Assembly: GCF_019218635.1 (NCBI RefSeq)
Contig: NZ_JAHUZB010000002.1
Location: forward strand, 62,001 to 126,000
Length of the DNA: 64,000 nt
Reading direction: 5' to 3'
DNA from: Enterococcus alishanensis
GTDB taxonomy: Bacteria > Bacillota > Bacilli > Lactobacillales > Enterococcaceae
A program made the translations under genes and the position numbers. The notes under the pieces were generated by a model. The model was not told the origin of the DNA. It searched no databases and saw only the letters and a program-made list of their open reading frames with translations. Below are positions 27,645 through 36,278 of the stretch, piece after piece. Position 1 is the stretch's first letter, and each line of letters starts with the position of its first letter.

Positions 27645-28493
27645 ATGATTTTAATTACTGGAGGCCATGGCCAATTAGGTACTGAATTAAGAAAATTATT
27701 GGATGAAAAAAATGTTGATTACATTTCTACGGATGCTCATGATTTAGATATTACAGACAAAGAGGGCACTTTAAAATATATCAGCGATTTAAAACCTGAA
27801 TTAATTTATCATTGTGCTGCCTACACAGCAGTGGATAAAGCTGAAGAAGAAGGCAAAGAACTAGATGAAAAAATTAATGTCGAGGGTACCCGTAATGTAG
27901 CTGAAGCAGCAAAAGCTGTAGATGCAACATTGGTCTATATTTCAACGGACTACGTTTTTGATGGTAAGAAAAAAGATGGTATGTATAAAGAAGATGATGC
28001 CAAAAATCCACTAAGCGAATATGGTCGAACAAAATTATTAGGTGAACAAGCTGTTCAAGAAATTATGGATAAATATTACATTATTCGAACTTCTTGGGTG
28101 TTTGGTTTATATGGACACAATTTTATTTTCACCATGCAAAAATTAGCTGAAACCCATGACAAATTAACGGTTGTGAATGATCAATTCGGCCGTCCGACGT
28201 GGACTAGAACATTGGCTGAATTCATGCATTTTGTTATTGAAAAACATGCTGATTACGGTATTTATCATTTATCTAACGAAAATAGCTGTTCATGGTATGA
28301 ATTTGCGAAAGAAATTTTAAAAGATACTGACGTAGATGTACAACCAGTCACATCGGCAGAATATCCTCAAAAAGCGACTCGTCCACAATATTCTGTTATG
28401 GATTTAAGTAAAGCTGAAGCGTTAGGTTTTAAGATTCCGACTTGGCAAGAAGCTCTGTCACAGTTCATTGCTTTAGAAGGAAATAATAAGTAA
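27645..28493 (+). CDS. rmlD: dTDP-4-dehydrorhamnose reductase
   Basis: Last enzyme of the pathway; reduces the 4-keto intermediate to dTDP-L-rhamnose with NAD(P)H. The 282-residue protein has ITGGHGQLGTEL for the cofactor, STDYVFDG with the catalytic threonine and aspartate, and YGRTKLLGE with YxxxK. The frame opens at a TTG (27627), but AGAGGAG 9 nt before the ATG at 27645 sets the start. It corresponds to epaH. The upstream hairpin separates it from rmlB, and a GT2 gene follows 15 nt later. Confidence 0.97.
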   Translation: MILITGGHGQLGTELRKLLDEKNVDYISTDAHDLDITDKEGTLKYISDLKPELIYHCAAYTAVDKAEEEGKELDEKINVEGTRNVAEAAKAVDATLVYISTDYVFDGKKKDGMYKEDDAKNPLSEYGRTKLLGEQAVQEIMDKYYIIRTSWVFGLYGHNFIFTMQKLAETHDKLTVVNDQFGRPTWTRTLAEFMHFVIEKHADYGIYHLSNENSCSWYEFAKEILKDTDVDVQPVTSAEYPQKATRPQYSVMDLSKAEALGFKIPTWQEALSQFIALEGNNK

Positions 28494-28508
28494 AAAAGAG
28501 GTGAGAAG

Positions 28509-29393
28509 ATGTTTAATATTGTAGTTGTTTTATATGGTGTTACTTATCAAGAATCAACTACGGTTAATAGTTTAAAACATCTTCTCTCAAAAAAATCCTA
28601 TCCTGAGTTAGCGGAAATTATTTTATTTGATAATAGTCCAAAAACTTATTGTCCTAATGATTTACCGGCTCAATTTACATACATGCATAGCGAAGAGAAT
28701 GTTGGGCTGGCAAAAGCTTATAATTATGCTCTGAATTTTTCCAAAGATAAAATTGATTGGCTGATAACTTTTGATCAAGATACCGTAGTGACTGCAGAAT
28801 ATTTAGCTTTAATGATTGAAAATCAAAAGCAAGTATCTGATACGATTGTCGCGATAGCTCCAATTATTCAGAATGGAGAGCAACAAATTTCACCGGTAAG
28901 CAGTAATACTTTAAGACCATTAAAGGAAAAAAAAATTGCACCAAATCAAATTTATCTTCAAAATATTATGGTAATAAATTCTGGTACGGCAGTTAAAGTG
29001 GAATTTTTAAAAGAGATTAATGGTTATAATGAAGAATTTCCTCTAGATTATTTAGATCACTGGTTATCATGGGAAATTTTTGCAGAAGGAAAAGAAATAG
29101 AAATTATTGATACCGATTTGCAACATGACTTATCTGTTCTTAATTATCAGCAAGTCTCGCTTGTTCGTTATCAGAGTATTCTTAACGCAGAAACTAAATA
29201 TTTTTCTAAATATCAAACAAAGCTTGCTAAAACTTATTCCAAGCAGTTATTATTACGTGTAATGAAACATCTAATTAAAGGACGCTTTTCTTTTGCAAAG
29301 TTAACATTTCGTTATTTTTTAATTTTTTTGGAGGAAGTCAATGGAAGCAGAAGTACAGCATCGATCGAGACGAAAAAGTCGAAAAAAAAATAA
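28509..29393 (+). CDS. GT2-family glycosyltransferase (EpaI position)
   Basis: A 294-residue single-domain GT-A enzyme. NIVVVLYGVTYQES opens the fold, IILFDNSPKTY binds nucleotide, NVGLAKAYNYALN is the family helix, and ITFDQDTVV carries the DxD motif. NGYNEEFPLDYLDHWLSWE is in the catalytic-base position. The sequence resembles rhamnosyltransferases of the RgpB/WbbL type. GAGGTGAGAAG provides the ribosome binding site. Its last 53 nt overlap the start of the next gene in another frame, giving a basic tail ending in KKSKKK that may be an appended coding stretch. Confidence 0.85.
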   Translation: MFNIVVVLYGVTYQESTTVNSLKHLLSKKSYPELAEIILFDNSPKTYCPNDLPAQFTYMHSEENVGLAKAYNYALNFSKDKIDWLITFDQDTVVTAEYLALMIENQKQVSDTIVAIAPIIQNGEQQISPVSSNTLRPLKEKKIAPNQIYLQNIMVINSGTAVKVEFLKEINGYNEEFPLDYLDHWLSWEIFAEGKEIEIIDTDLQHDLSVLNYQQVSLVRYQSILNAETKYFSKYQTKLAKTYSKQLLLRVMKHLIKGRFSFAKLTFRYFLIFLEEVNGSRSTASIETKKSKKK

Positions 29394-31425
29394 AATCAGA
29401 ACAAATAACTTTACCAATATTGGTAATATTTTAATTAAAGGACGATTTGTCATTGGTCTATTACTGCTCATTTTGATTGTTTCTTTAAATTTAAATGGTA
29501 GTTCCATCAATGAATGGAATAAAATTTTGTCTGAAGATTCCAATGAAAAAACAAGTGATATTATTTTTGGTAAAAGTCGCGGCGCGCGTTCAGATGAATG
29601 GATGGTTCAAACACCTTTCTACTTATCTCAGGCGGAAGCGGATTATCCGTTAAATAATGATAATTATGGACTTAGTGGCCAAAATATGGTGATTGCTTAT
29701 AATTCACCGGTTAAAGATATTACAGCAATTGGTAAACCATTTAACTGGGGCTTCTTTTTTTTAGGAAGGGATAGAGGATTATCATTTTATTGGGGTTTTA
29801 AATTAATTGCGCTATTTTTGCTGAGTTTCGAATTATTAATGATTTTAACGAAAAGAAAAAAAGGTCTGTCTGCTTTAGGTAGTTTTATGATCACCTTTGC
29901 ACCAGCTGTTCAATGGTGGTTTATGCAACATGTAGGCGATTTGGTTTTCTTTACTATAGCAATTATGGTGGCAGTCTATTACTTTTTTGCGCCATGGACC
30001 AAACGTTGGCTAAAATTATTAATGGTTCTATTGGGTAGTATTTGTGCTATCGGATTTGTCCTAGTAATTTTTCCAGCGCATCAAGTAATTTTCGCGTATA
30101 TGTTGATTTTTTGGTTAGTTGCTGTCATTTTACAGTTTAAAAAGGAACTAAGAGATCCAATTTTTATAGCTATCAGTGTAGCTCTTTTTATAACTATCGT
30201 TGGTGGTGTACTGCTGTACTTTTATAGCACGTCAAAAGAAGCGTTGGAAGCAACACTTAACACAACATATCCAGGCCACCGTGTTTCTACTGGCGGCAAT
30301 TTAGATTTCTTCCAATTATTTATGTTTCTAACCAATTGGAAACTCCCTTTCAAAACGATTAATTTCGGAAATCAAGTTGAAGCAGCGCGGTTCTATAATT
30401 TATTTTTTGTTGCAATCTTTTTACTACCGATATTTTATCGTAAAAAAAGATTTAGACGGGAAAACTATTTAGGAACCAGTTTAGTTGTTACAGCTCTCTT
30501 TATTCTTTTTTGGATATCTGTAGGCTTGCCAAAGGGTTTAGCGGAACTAACTTTGTTGTCATACGTACCGGTCAATCGCGCATTGTTAACTTTTTCTTTT
30601 GTATCAATGCTAATAACTTTTTGGTTTATTAGTGTGATTTTAGATAGTCGGCAGTTAAATATTTATCTTCGATCATTGACAGTTCTTTTATTAGTGTTGT
30701 TAAGCTTTGCTACAATTTATCCTTCTTATATCAATTGGTATTTAAGTATTCCGGAAATGATTATATCCGTTTTAGTTTTTGGACTCGTTACTTGGTTGAT
30801 TTTAAGTAAAAATATGAAAGTGTTAGCTCCTATACTAATTGCTGTGACCGTAGCTTCTGGTTTTTTTGTAAACCCAATAGTAAAAGGCACCGATACTATC
30901 TATGAGAGTAAATTGGCTAAGGCAATTTTAAAAATTAAACAAGAAGATCCCAATGCTTTGTGGTTATCAGAAGGATCAATTTACAATTTTGTTCCAGCGT
31001 TGGGCGTCCACACCTTAAATAGTGTACGCTTTTATCCAGATATGGAAATGTGGGATATCGTGGATTCTAAAGGGAAAAATGAAAAAATCTATAACCGATA
31101 TGCACATGTTAGTGCGTATCTTACTGCTGAAAAAACTTCTTATAAATTAACCAATCGAGATTCTTTGACAGTTAATATAAATTATAAAACTGTAAAAAAA
31201 TTGAATGTAAAATATATTGTTAGCCGTCGCTTGTTGGAACAATATGAACCTTTTGGTTTTGCCAAGTTTGAAAAAATGTACGGGGGCTCTAGTAAAAAAA
31301 GTTGGAAAGTCTATCGTGTAGTTTTTAATGAAGAAGAACCTGCAGCACCTGAAACACCACCAGTAAGCAACACTATTCCAGAAATTAACATGAATGAGAA
31401 TCAATATAACTACTATAGTTATTAA
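29341..31425 (+). CDS. Large polytopic membrane protein of the polysaccharide locus (EpaJ position)
   Basis: A 694-residue membrane protein with about 11-13 helices between residues 40 and 520, and a soluble C-terminal part that would face outward. After the first helix comes SRGARSDEWMVQTPFY, an acidic/basic loop motif seen in several GT-C-like membrane proteins of Gram-positive polysaccharide loci, where an acidic residue in the first outer loop is catalytic. I infer a lipid-sugar-dependent transferase that works outside the membrane, without proof. GGAGG 5 nt before the ATG fixes the start, even though it overlaps the previous gene by 53 nt. The protein ends in a proline- and asparagine-rich tail. 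Confidence 0.75.
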   Translation: MEAEVQHRSRRKSRKKNKIRTNNFTNIGNILIKGRFVIGLLLLILIVSLNLNGSSINEWNKILSEDSNEKTSDIIFGKSRGARSDEWMVQTPFYLSQAEADYPLNNDNYGLSGQNMVIAYNSPVKDITAIGKPFNWGFFFLGRDRGLSFYWGFKLIALFLLSFELLMILTKRKKGLSALGSFMITFAPAVQWWFMQHVGDLVFFTIAIMVAVYYFFAPWTKRWLKLLMVLLGSICAIGFVLVIFPAHQVIFAYMLIFWLVAVILQFKKELRDPIFIAISVALFITIVGGVLLYFYSTSKEALEATLNTTYPGHRVSTGGNLDFFQLFMFLTNWKLPFKTINFGNQVEAARFYNLFFVAIFLLPIFYRKKRFRRENYLGTSLVVTALFILFWISVGLPKGLAELTLLSYVPVNRALLTFSFVSMLITFWFISVILDSRQLNIYLRSLTVLLLVLLSFATIYPSYINWYLSIPEMIISVLVFGLVTWLILSKNMKVLAPILIAVTVASGFFVNPIVKGTDTIYESKLAKAILKIKQEDPNALWLSEGSIYNFVPALGVHTLNSVRFYPDMEMWDIVDSKGKNEKIYNRYAHVSAYLTAEKTSYKLTNRDSLTVNINYKTVKKLNVKYIVSRRLLEQYEPFGFAKFEKMYGGSSKKSWKVYRVVFNEEEPAAPETPPVSNTIPEINMNENQYNYYSY

Positions 31426-31439
31426 AGTAGGAGCGTTTT

Positions 31440-32654
31440 ATGAGAAATAAATTTACAAAAGAGATGAATACAATTTCAATTGTTCTATTATTTGGAATGA
31501 TAATCCTGTGTTATTCACTTTGGACTTTTGGTATCCGTAATCAGTTTATGTTTGGATTATATAGTTCGATGCAACAAATCATGTTTATTATGGCCAGTAT
31601 TGGTATTTTTATCAATCTCGCAAAAATGAAAAGTGTTGATATTATATGGATTTTATTAGCTATTTTTTCAATTGTCTTTTTTGTATTTTTTAATAACTTT
31701 AGAGAATCTAATTTCTTCCGAGATACAGCTCTGGCACTGATTATTTTTACAGTTTTAAATGTAAAATATACGGAGTTTGATAAATCAGCGCGAATTTTTT
31801 TATTAGGAATTGTTGGTATCTTTTTATTGATTACAGTTTATCGGATATTTACTGAGATACCTGTAACAGAAGGGGTTTCAATCTGGTCTGGAAAAAACAA
31901 GCCCCAAGAAATTTGGATCAATACAAATACAATTGGTGCCTCAGTGATGACACAAGTTTTAATTATGGTCCCGTTATTGCATTCTCTGAAAATAAAATGG
32001 ACGCAAACCATTGTATATTTACTATACGTAATTGGACTATCAAGTCTTTGGGTTGTTCAATCTCAGGCAGCTTTCTTTGCATTAACAGTTTTCGTTTTAG
32101 TTGATATCTGCCCAAAAGAGATAATCGTCAAGAAAAAAAATATTTTAAAAGATATTTATACAGGATTTTTAGTTTTGATTTTTCCTGTTTCTCTTTGTTT
32201 GGCATATTCAGAAAAAATTGATTTATTTACTGGTAGAGAGGAAATTTGGCAGTCTTTTTATCATAAACTTTTCGAATCTGCTGAAAGTTTTTTGGTTGGA
32301 CCCAAACCATTTGTCTTTATCCGTCGTGGTGTAATTCTAGGTCATCATAATAGCTATAATGCTACTTTGGGACAATATGGCCTAATTGGTTTCATTTTGT
32401 TAATAAGCTTTATTGTATATAATGTTTGGACGGTTGTTTCCAAAAAAACTTTTTCTAGCTTACAAGCAGGCTTTCTAATCGCATTTTTTAGTGTATTGCT
32501 ACAATCAACGATGGAAGACGGATTAATGGCGGCTTTTTGGATTCCAGTTACATTTATATTGTTAGGTTTTGCCTTAAAAACAGATAACAAAAAAGGTGAT
32601 ATATCTAGTCTACCTAGGAATAGAGCATCTCGTCGAAATCGCAGAAGAAAATAA
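31440..32654 (+). CDS. O-antigen ligase/polymerase-like membrane protein (EpaK position)
   Basis: A 404-residue protein with about eleven helices. The long periplasm-side-equivalent loop contains TGREEIWQSF and, after it, HNSYNATLGQYGLIGFILL, the pair of motifs typical of Wzy_C-type polymerases and ligases (O-antigen ligase family). It could join or polymerise lipid-linked units outside the membrane; substrate unknown. The C-terminal tail is strongly basic (RNRASRRNRRRK) and should be cytoplasmic. AGGAG lies 8 nt before the ATG. It ends at a strong bidirectional terminator, which closes this part of the plus-strand operon. Confidence 0.8.
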   Translation: MRNKFTKEMNTISIVLLFGMIILCYSLWTFGIRNQFMFGLYSSMQQIMFIMASIGIFINLAKMKSVDIIWILLAIFSIVFFVFFNNFRESNFFRDTALALIIFTVLNVKYTEFDKSARIFLLGIVGIFLLITVYRIFTEIPVTEGVSIWSGKNKPQEIWINTNTIGASVMTQVLIMVPLLHSLKIKWTQTIVYLLYVIGLSSLWVVQSQAAFFALTVFVLVDICPKEIIVKKKNILKDIYTGFLVLIFPVSLCLAYSEKIDLFTGREEIWQSFYHKLFESAESFLVGPKPFVFIRRGVILGHHNSYNATLGQYGLIGFILLISFIVYNVWTVVSKKTFSSLQAGFLIAFFSVLLQSTMEDGLMAAFWIPVTFILLGFALKTDNKKGDISSLPRNRASRRNRRRK

Positions 32655-32697
32655 AAAAGTTGTACTTTTACATTTTGTAAAAGTACAACTTTTTTTA
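32653..32697. terminator. Bidirectional terminator between the EpaK-like gene and the inverted gene
   Basis: AAGTTGTACTTTTAC (32657-32671) and GTAAAAGTACAACTT (32677-32691) form a 15-bp perfect stem with an A-run before and T-run after. It stops both converging transcripts. Confidence 0.93.
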
Positions 32698-34053
32698 AAT
32701 GGTTAAAAATAAGTAACCATAACAAATCATGCCCACTAAAAAAATCATTCCGGTTAAAAAATCATTTGTTTTCTTCGGAAGTTTTAAGGATGCAAACAAG
32801 GATAAAGTAACTAAAATAAAAATCCCAAAGGTAAAAATATAGGTGCGAGTCGCCGAGGCCCAAATAGTTGGCGAAAAGCCCATCATCATTCTGGAAGCCA
32901 ATCCAGCTAACAGCAGAATGATGGAGAATCCTCCTTGAATAGTTAGTCTTTGTAAATAAAGTATCGAAATTAAAACAGCCATAAAAGTGATAGCTAAGAT
33001 AATATCTGCTATCCAAGTTTCAGGATTAGCTAAATTAAAAGCAGTACCATATCCATTGAACAGCGCCAAAATTTTCTTTACAAAAGAAAAATTCCATAGA
33101 TCATTAAAACTAAAAATAATTGAGACAATTAATGGAATAAATCCCAAAAGACTTATAACTAGCGGTTTTTTCTTTAACTTTAGATAATAACCGACTAAGA
33201 TTGCTAAGAGTATTGTGAATAAAAAAATTGTTATTTGTTTATCAAAAAACAAATGTCTAACAGTTGAAGAGAAGCCTAACTCTAATTTTCTAAATAATGT
33301 GAGTTTTTCAAAGTCTGGAAACCAATTAGCTACTTCCTGCTCATAACGGATATCATTTCCATTTGCTGAGAGCACGTAGAACAAACTTAAAAAGTTAATC
33401 ACAAAAAAAGGCAACAGTATTTTAATCCGACGTTTCTTTATTAGCAGGTAACCTAAAAAGACTAGGTAAAAACCTAATAATAATGCGCACATTTGCTCCT
33501 GATTACAAGCATATAAGGCCGCCAGCCAGCTAATCAAATAAGTTGGCTGATTGACTTTTTCATCGTGTAGATACTTGGCAATTGGATATAGGGAAACCAG
33601 TCCTAAACTGTATACCCACAAATAGTTAGTAGTTGTAGCAATCCAACCAGTTTCATTGAAAAAAGTTAGCGGCATAGTAAAGAATAAACCACCAGAAATT
33701 AATATGTCTGATGTTTTAACTGCATTATTTTTTTTCAAAAGAAAGGGTGGTAGGCTGATTGCCAAAAACATGATTATACTATTACAAATTCGCCAAAATA
33801 TATGGTACTTGACACTTAGAAGCGTGAAGATCTCGATGACAGTTCTGGAACTCCAGGTTTGATAGCGATTGACTAAAAAAGCCAAAATATCACCGTTGAA
33901 TTTATTCATTAAGGGATCATAGAATAAGAAATCATCGTCACCAAAACCTGTTAACTGAATTTTAAGATTTAAGATAAAGCAAGCAATTAAAAAAGCTGTT
34001 AATGTAATAAACAGCCATTGTGGTTTGTTTAAATTTCTTAGTTTTCTTTGCAC
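32695..34053 (-). CDS. Inverted polytopic membrane protein, DUF6056-like
   Basis: A 452-residue protein with about twelve helices, on the opposite strand to the rest of the locus. After the first helix come TGFGDDDFLFYDPL and YQTWSSRTVIEIFTLL; the first-loop acidic cluster and the SSR motif fit the DUF6056 group of putative GT-C glycosyltransferases, which I recognise only loosely. The longest frame starts at a TTG (34074), but AGGAG then lies 7 nt before a GTG at 34053, which is the better start. It has its own transcript and terminator. In the enterococcal clusters I know there is no inverted gene at this point. Confidence 0.75.
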   Translation of the reverse strand: MQRKLRNLNKPQWLFITLTAFLIACFILNLKIQLTGFGDDDFLFYDPLMNKFNGDILAFLVNRYQTWSSRTVIEIFTLLSVKYHIFWRICNSIIMFLAISLPPFLLKKNNAVKTSDILISGGLFFTMPLTFFNETGWIATTTNYLWVYSLGLVSLYPIAKYLHDEKVNQPTYLISWLAALYACNQEQMCALLLGFYLVFLGYLLIKKRRIKILLPFFVINFLSLFYVLSANGNDIRYEQEVANWFPDFEKLTLFRKLELGFSSTVRHLFFDKQITIFLFTILLAILVGYYLKLKKKPLVISLLGFIPLIVSIIFSFNDLWNFSFVKKILALFNGYGTAFNLANPETWIADIILAITFMAVLISILYLQRLTIQGGFSIILLLAGLASRMMMGFSPTIWASATRTYIFTFGIFILVTLSLFASLKLPKKTNDFLTGMIFLVGMICYGYLFLTI

Positions 34054-34166
34054 AGAATCACTCCTTACAGGCAACCAAATTATACCATAAAAAAACTTTT
34101 AGCTAACTATTTCTAAAAATTCATTTAAAATGCTTTATTTGTATTGATGGTTTACCTGAGGTTTGC

Positions 34167-34195
34167 TTGCTTTTGAAGAGGTGTTTCTGTAGAAT
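34167..34195 (+). promoter_or_regulatory. Promoter for the ABC exporter and downstream genes
   Basis: TTGCTT (34167-34172) and TAGAAT (34190-34195) have 17-bp spacing, 56 bp before epaL. It restarts plus-strand transcription after the inverted gene. Confidence 0.72.
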
Positions 34196-34251
34196 GGGAC
34201 TGTTAATCATTGCTAGAAAATAGATAAAAACAGTGAACGAGAGGAAATAAA

Positions 34252-35061
34252 ATGTTTAAAGATGTATTTGATTTTTTCAAGGATATTTATCAAAATCGGG
34301 TGTTGCTAAAACAGTTTTCAATGAATGATTTCAAAGCCCGTTATGCAGGTTCGGTATTAGGGATTTTTTGGGCTTTTGCCAATCCATTGGTTATGGTATT
34401 GACCTACTGGTTTGTATTTAGTTTTGGATTCAGATCAGGTGACAAGGAAGGATTACCCTTCATTTTGTTTTTAATTTCAGGTTTGGTTCCTTGGTTGTAT
34501 TTCTCAGAAAATCTTGGAGCAGCAACCAATGTATTTCGTGAATATAGTTATTTAGTAAAAAAGGTAGTGTTTAATATTCGCATCTTACCGACTGTTAAAC
34601 TAGCTTCGAATATTTTTATCCATGTATTCTTTATTGCTATTACTTTTATTGTAGCAGCGGTTAATGGGATATTTCCGAGCTTACAAAGCATTCAACTGAT
34701 TTATTACTTGTTTGCTATGATGATGTTCTTGACGGGGTTAACTTGGATTACGTCATCAATTCAACCATTCTTCCCAGATATCAATCAATTTATTGTTGTA
34801 ATTATGCAAGCTTTAATGTGGGGAACTCCGGTTTTATGGAGTGTGAATGATTTTGCAGGACACCCAACTATTCAATTTATTTTAAGACTAAATCCGATGT
34901 TTTATGTCGTCCAAGGCTATCGAGATGCTTTTTTTGGTCGGGCATGGTTCTGGGAAAGCCCACAATTAACTATTTATTTCTGGGTAGTGACAATCGTAAT
35001 GTTATTACTCGGCGCAGTAATCTTTAAACGTTTGAGACCACATTTTTCTGATGTGTTATAA
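34252..35061 (+). CDS. epaL: Polysaccharide ABC exporter, permease (TagG/RgpC type)
   Basis: A 269-residue ABC-2 permease with six helices. MNDFKARYAGSVLGIFWAF near residue 23 is the signature of permeases that export rhamnan, teichoic acid and O-antigen chains from the cytoplasmic side, and WLYFSENLGAATNVFREYSYLVKKV follows in the usual place as separate helix and coupling segments. It pairs with the ATPase that starts 11 nt downstream. GAGAGGAAAT precedes the ATG. It would move the finished rhamnan on its undecaprenyl anchor. It corresponds to RgpC of streptococci. Confidence 0.94.
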   Translation: MFKDVFDFFKDIYQNRVLLKQFSMNDFKARYAGSVLGIFWAFANPLVMVLTYWFVFSFGFRSGDKEGLPFILFLISGLVPWLYFSENLGAATNVFREYSYLVKKVVFNIRILPTVKLASNIFIHVFFIAITFIVAAVNGIFPSLQSIQLIYYLFAMMMFLTGLTWITSSIQPFFPDINQFIVVIMQALMWGTPVLWSVNDFAGHPTIQFILRLNPMFYVVQGYRDAFFGRAWFWESPQLTIYFWVVTIVMLLLGAVIFKRLRPHFSDVL

Positions 35062-35072
35062 GGAGAAAATTC

Positions 35073-36278
35073 ATGACTGAAGCAGTAATTGAAATTAATC
35101 ACTTAACGAAAAAATATGATATGTATAAAAAACCGGTGGATCGTCTGAAAGAGGCTTTAAGTATTCGCCATAAGTCTTATCATGAGGTTTTTTATGCTTT
35201 AAATGATGTCAATGTTAAAGTCGATCAAGGAGAAATGATTGGTTTTATTGGCGAAAATGGCTCTGGCAAATCAACTATTTTAAAAATTATTACAGGCGTA
35301 TTGACACCGACAGATGGTGAAATCAATATTAGAGGAAATATCGCCGCTCTTTTAGAATTAGGTTCTGGTTTTAATCAAGAATACACAGGTTATGAAAATA
35401 TCTTCTTAAATGGGATGGTATTAGGTTATTCCAGAGAAGAAATGGCTGATAAAGTTGATGATATTATTAACTTCGCGGACATTGGTGATCATTTATATCA
35501 ACCAGTAAAAACTTATTCTTCAGGGATGATGGTCCGCCTTGCGTTTGCAGTAGCTATCAATGTTGACCCAGATATTTTAATTGTTGATGAAGCATTGGCG
35601 GTAGGGGATTTAGAATTCCAATTGAAATGTATGGAAAAATTTACTGAATTTCGAAATGCTGGTAAAACAATTCTTTTTGTTTCCCACGATGTGAATGCCG
35701 TTCGTCGTTTTTGTGACCGGGTTTATTGGTTAAAAAATGGTGTGGTAGAAGCAGAAGGTGAAACGATGGAAATCACCGAAGAATATGAAAACTTCCTAAA
35801 GAAAAAATCTTTGAAAACTGTTGATCGTGACAGCTCCGTGATGGAAGAATTTTCTGCTTACGATATTGTTGAAGTTACCAAAGCTGAACTTTTGGATGGT
35901 GAGTTGAATCCGTTAGAAATTATCGAGCAAGATAGTCGTGTTGTAGTAAAGGTTAATTACACAGTTAAAGATGATTCAATCAAGAAACCAGTTCTTGGTG
36001 TTGCTATTCGAACGGTTGATAATCAGTATGTTTGTGGGCTGAATACATTATTAGATGAAGAATCGATTCCTTGGGAAAAAGGCGAAAATGTCTTTTATTT
36101 AGATTATCAAAAAATGGCCTTACTAGGTGGCGAATATTATTTTGATGTGGCTATCTTTGAAGAAAATGCAACTGTTCCATTGGTTTACAAAACACGCTAT
36201 TTAACAATGTTCATTACTGGTAAATATGTAGGCGAAGGAATCGTCGTATTAGATCACAAATGGAAGGATAAAATTTAA
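35073..36278 (+). CDS. epaM: Polysaccharide ABC exporter, ATPase with Wzt-like C-terminal domain
   Basis: A 401-residue ATPase. Walker A is GENGSGKST (60-68), the signature is YSSGM (148-152) and Walker B is ILIVDEAL (168-175), followed by FVSHD. The C-terminal 130 residues (about 265-401) form the beta-rich Wzt-C type domain, containing VKVNYTVKDDSI and GGEYYFDVAIFE, that in O9a-type exporters recognises a modification at the end of the glycan. That suggests chain-end recognition here too. GGAG lies 9 nt upstream. It pairs with EpaL. The next gene, which has a methyltransferase domain, starts on the base after its stop and could supply such an end cap. Confidence 0.93.
   Translation: MTEAVIEINHLTKKYDMYKKPVDRLKEALSIRHKSYHEVFYALNDVNVKVDQGEMIGFIGENGSGKSTILKIITGVLTPTDGEINIRGNIAALLELGSGFNQEYTGYENIFLNGMVLGYSREEMADKVDDIINFADIGDHLYQPVKTYSSGMMVRLAFAVAINVDPDILIVDEALAVGDLEFQLKCMEKFTEFRNAGKTILFVSHDVNAVRRFCDRVYWLKNGVVEAEGETMEITEEYENFLKKKSLKTVDRDSSVMEEFSAYDIVEVTKAELLDGELNPLEIIEQDSRVVVKVNYTVKDDSIKKPVLGVAIRTVDNQYVCGLNTLLDEESIPWEKGENVFYLDYQKMALLGGEYYFDVAIFEENATVPLVYKTRYLTMFITGKYVGEGIVVLDHKWKDKI

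Noticed and set aside
32354-32725. 123-codon minus-strand frame over the end of the EpaK-like gene
   Set aside because: It spans the bidirectional terminator and overlaps a better-supported gene on the plus strand; no protein-like motifs.
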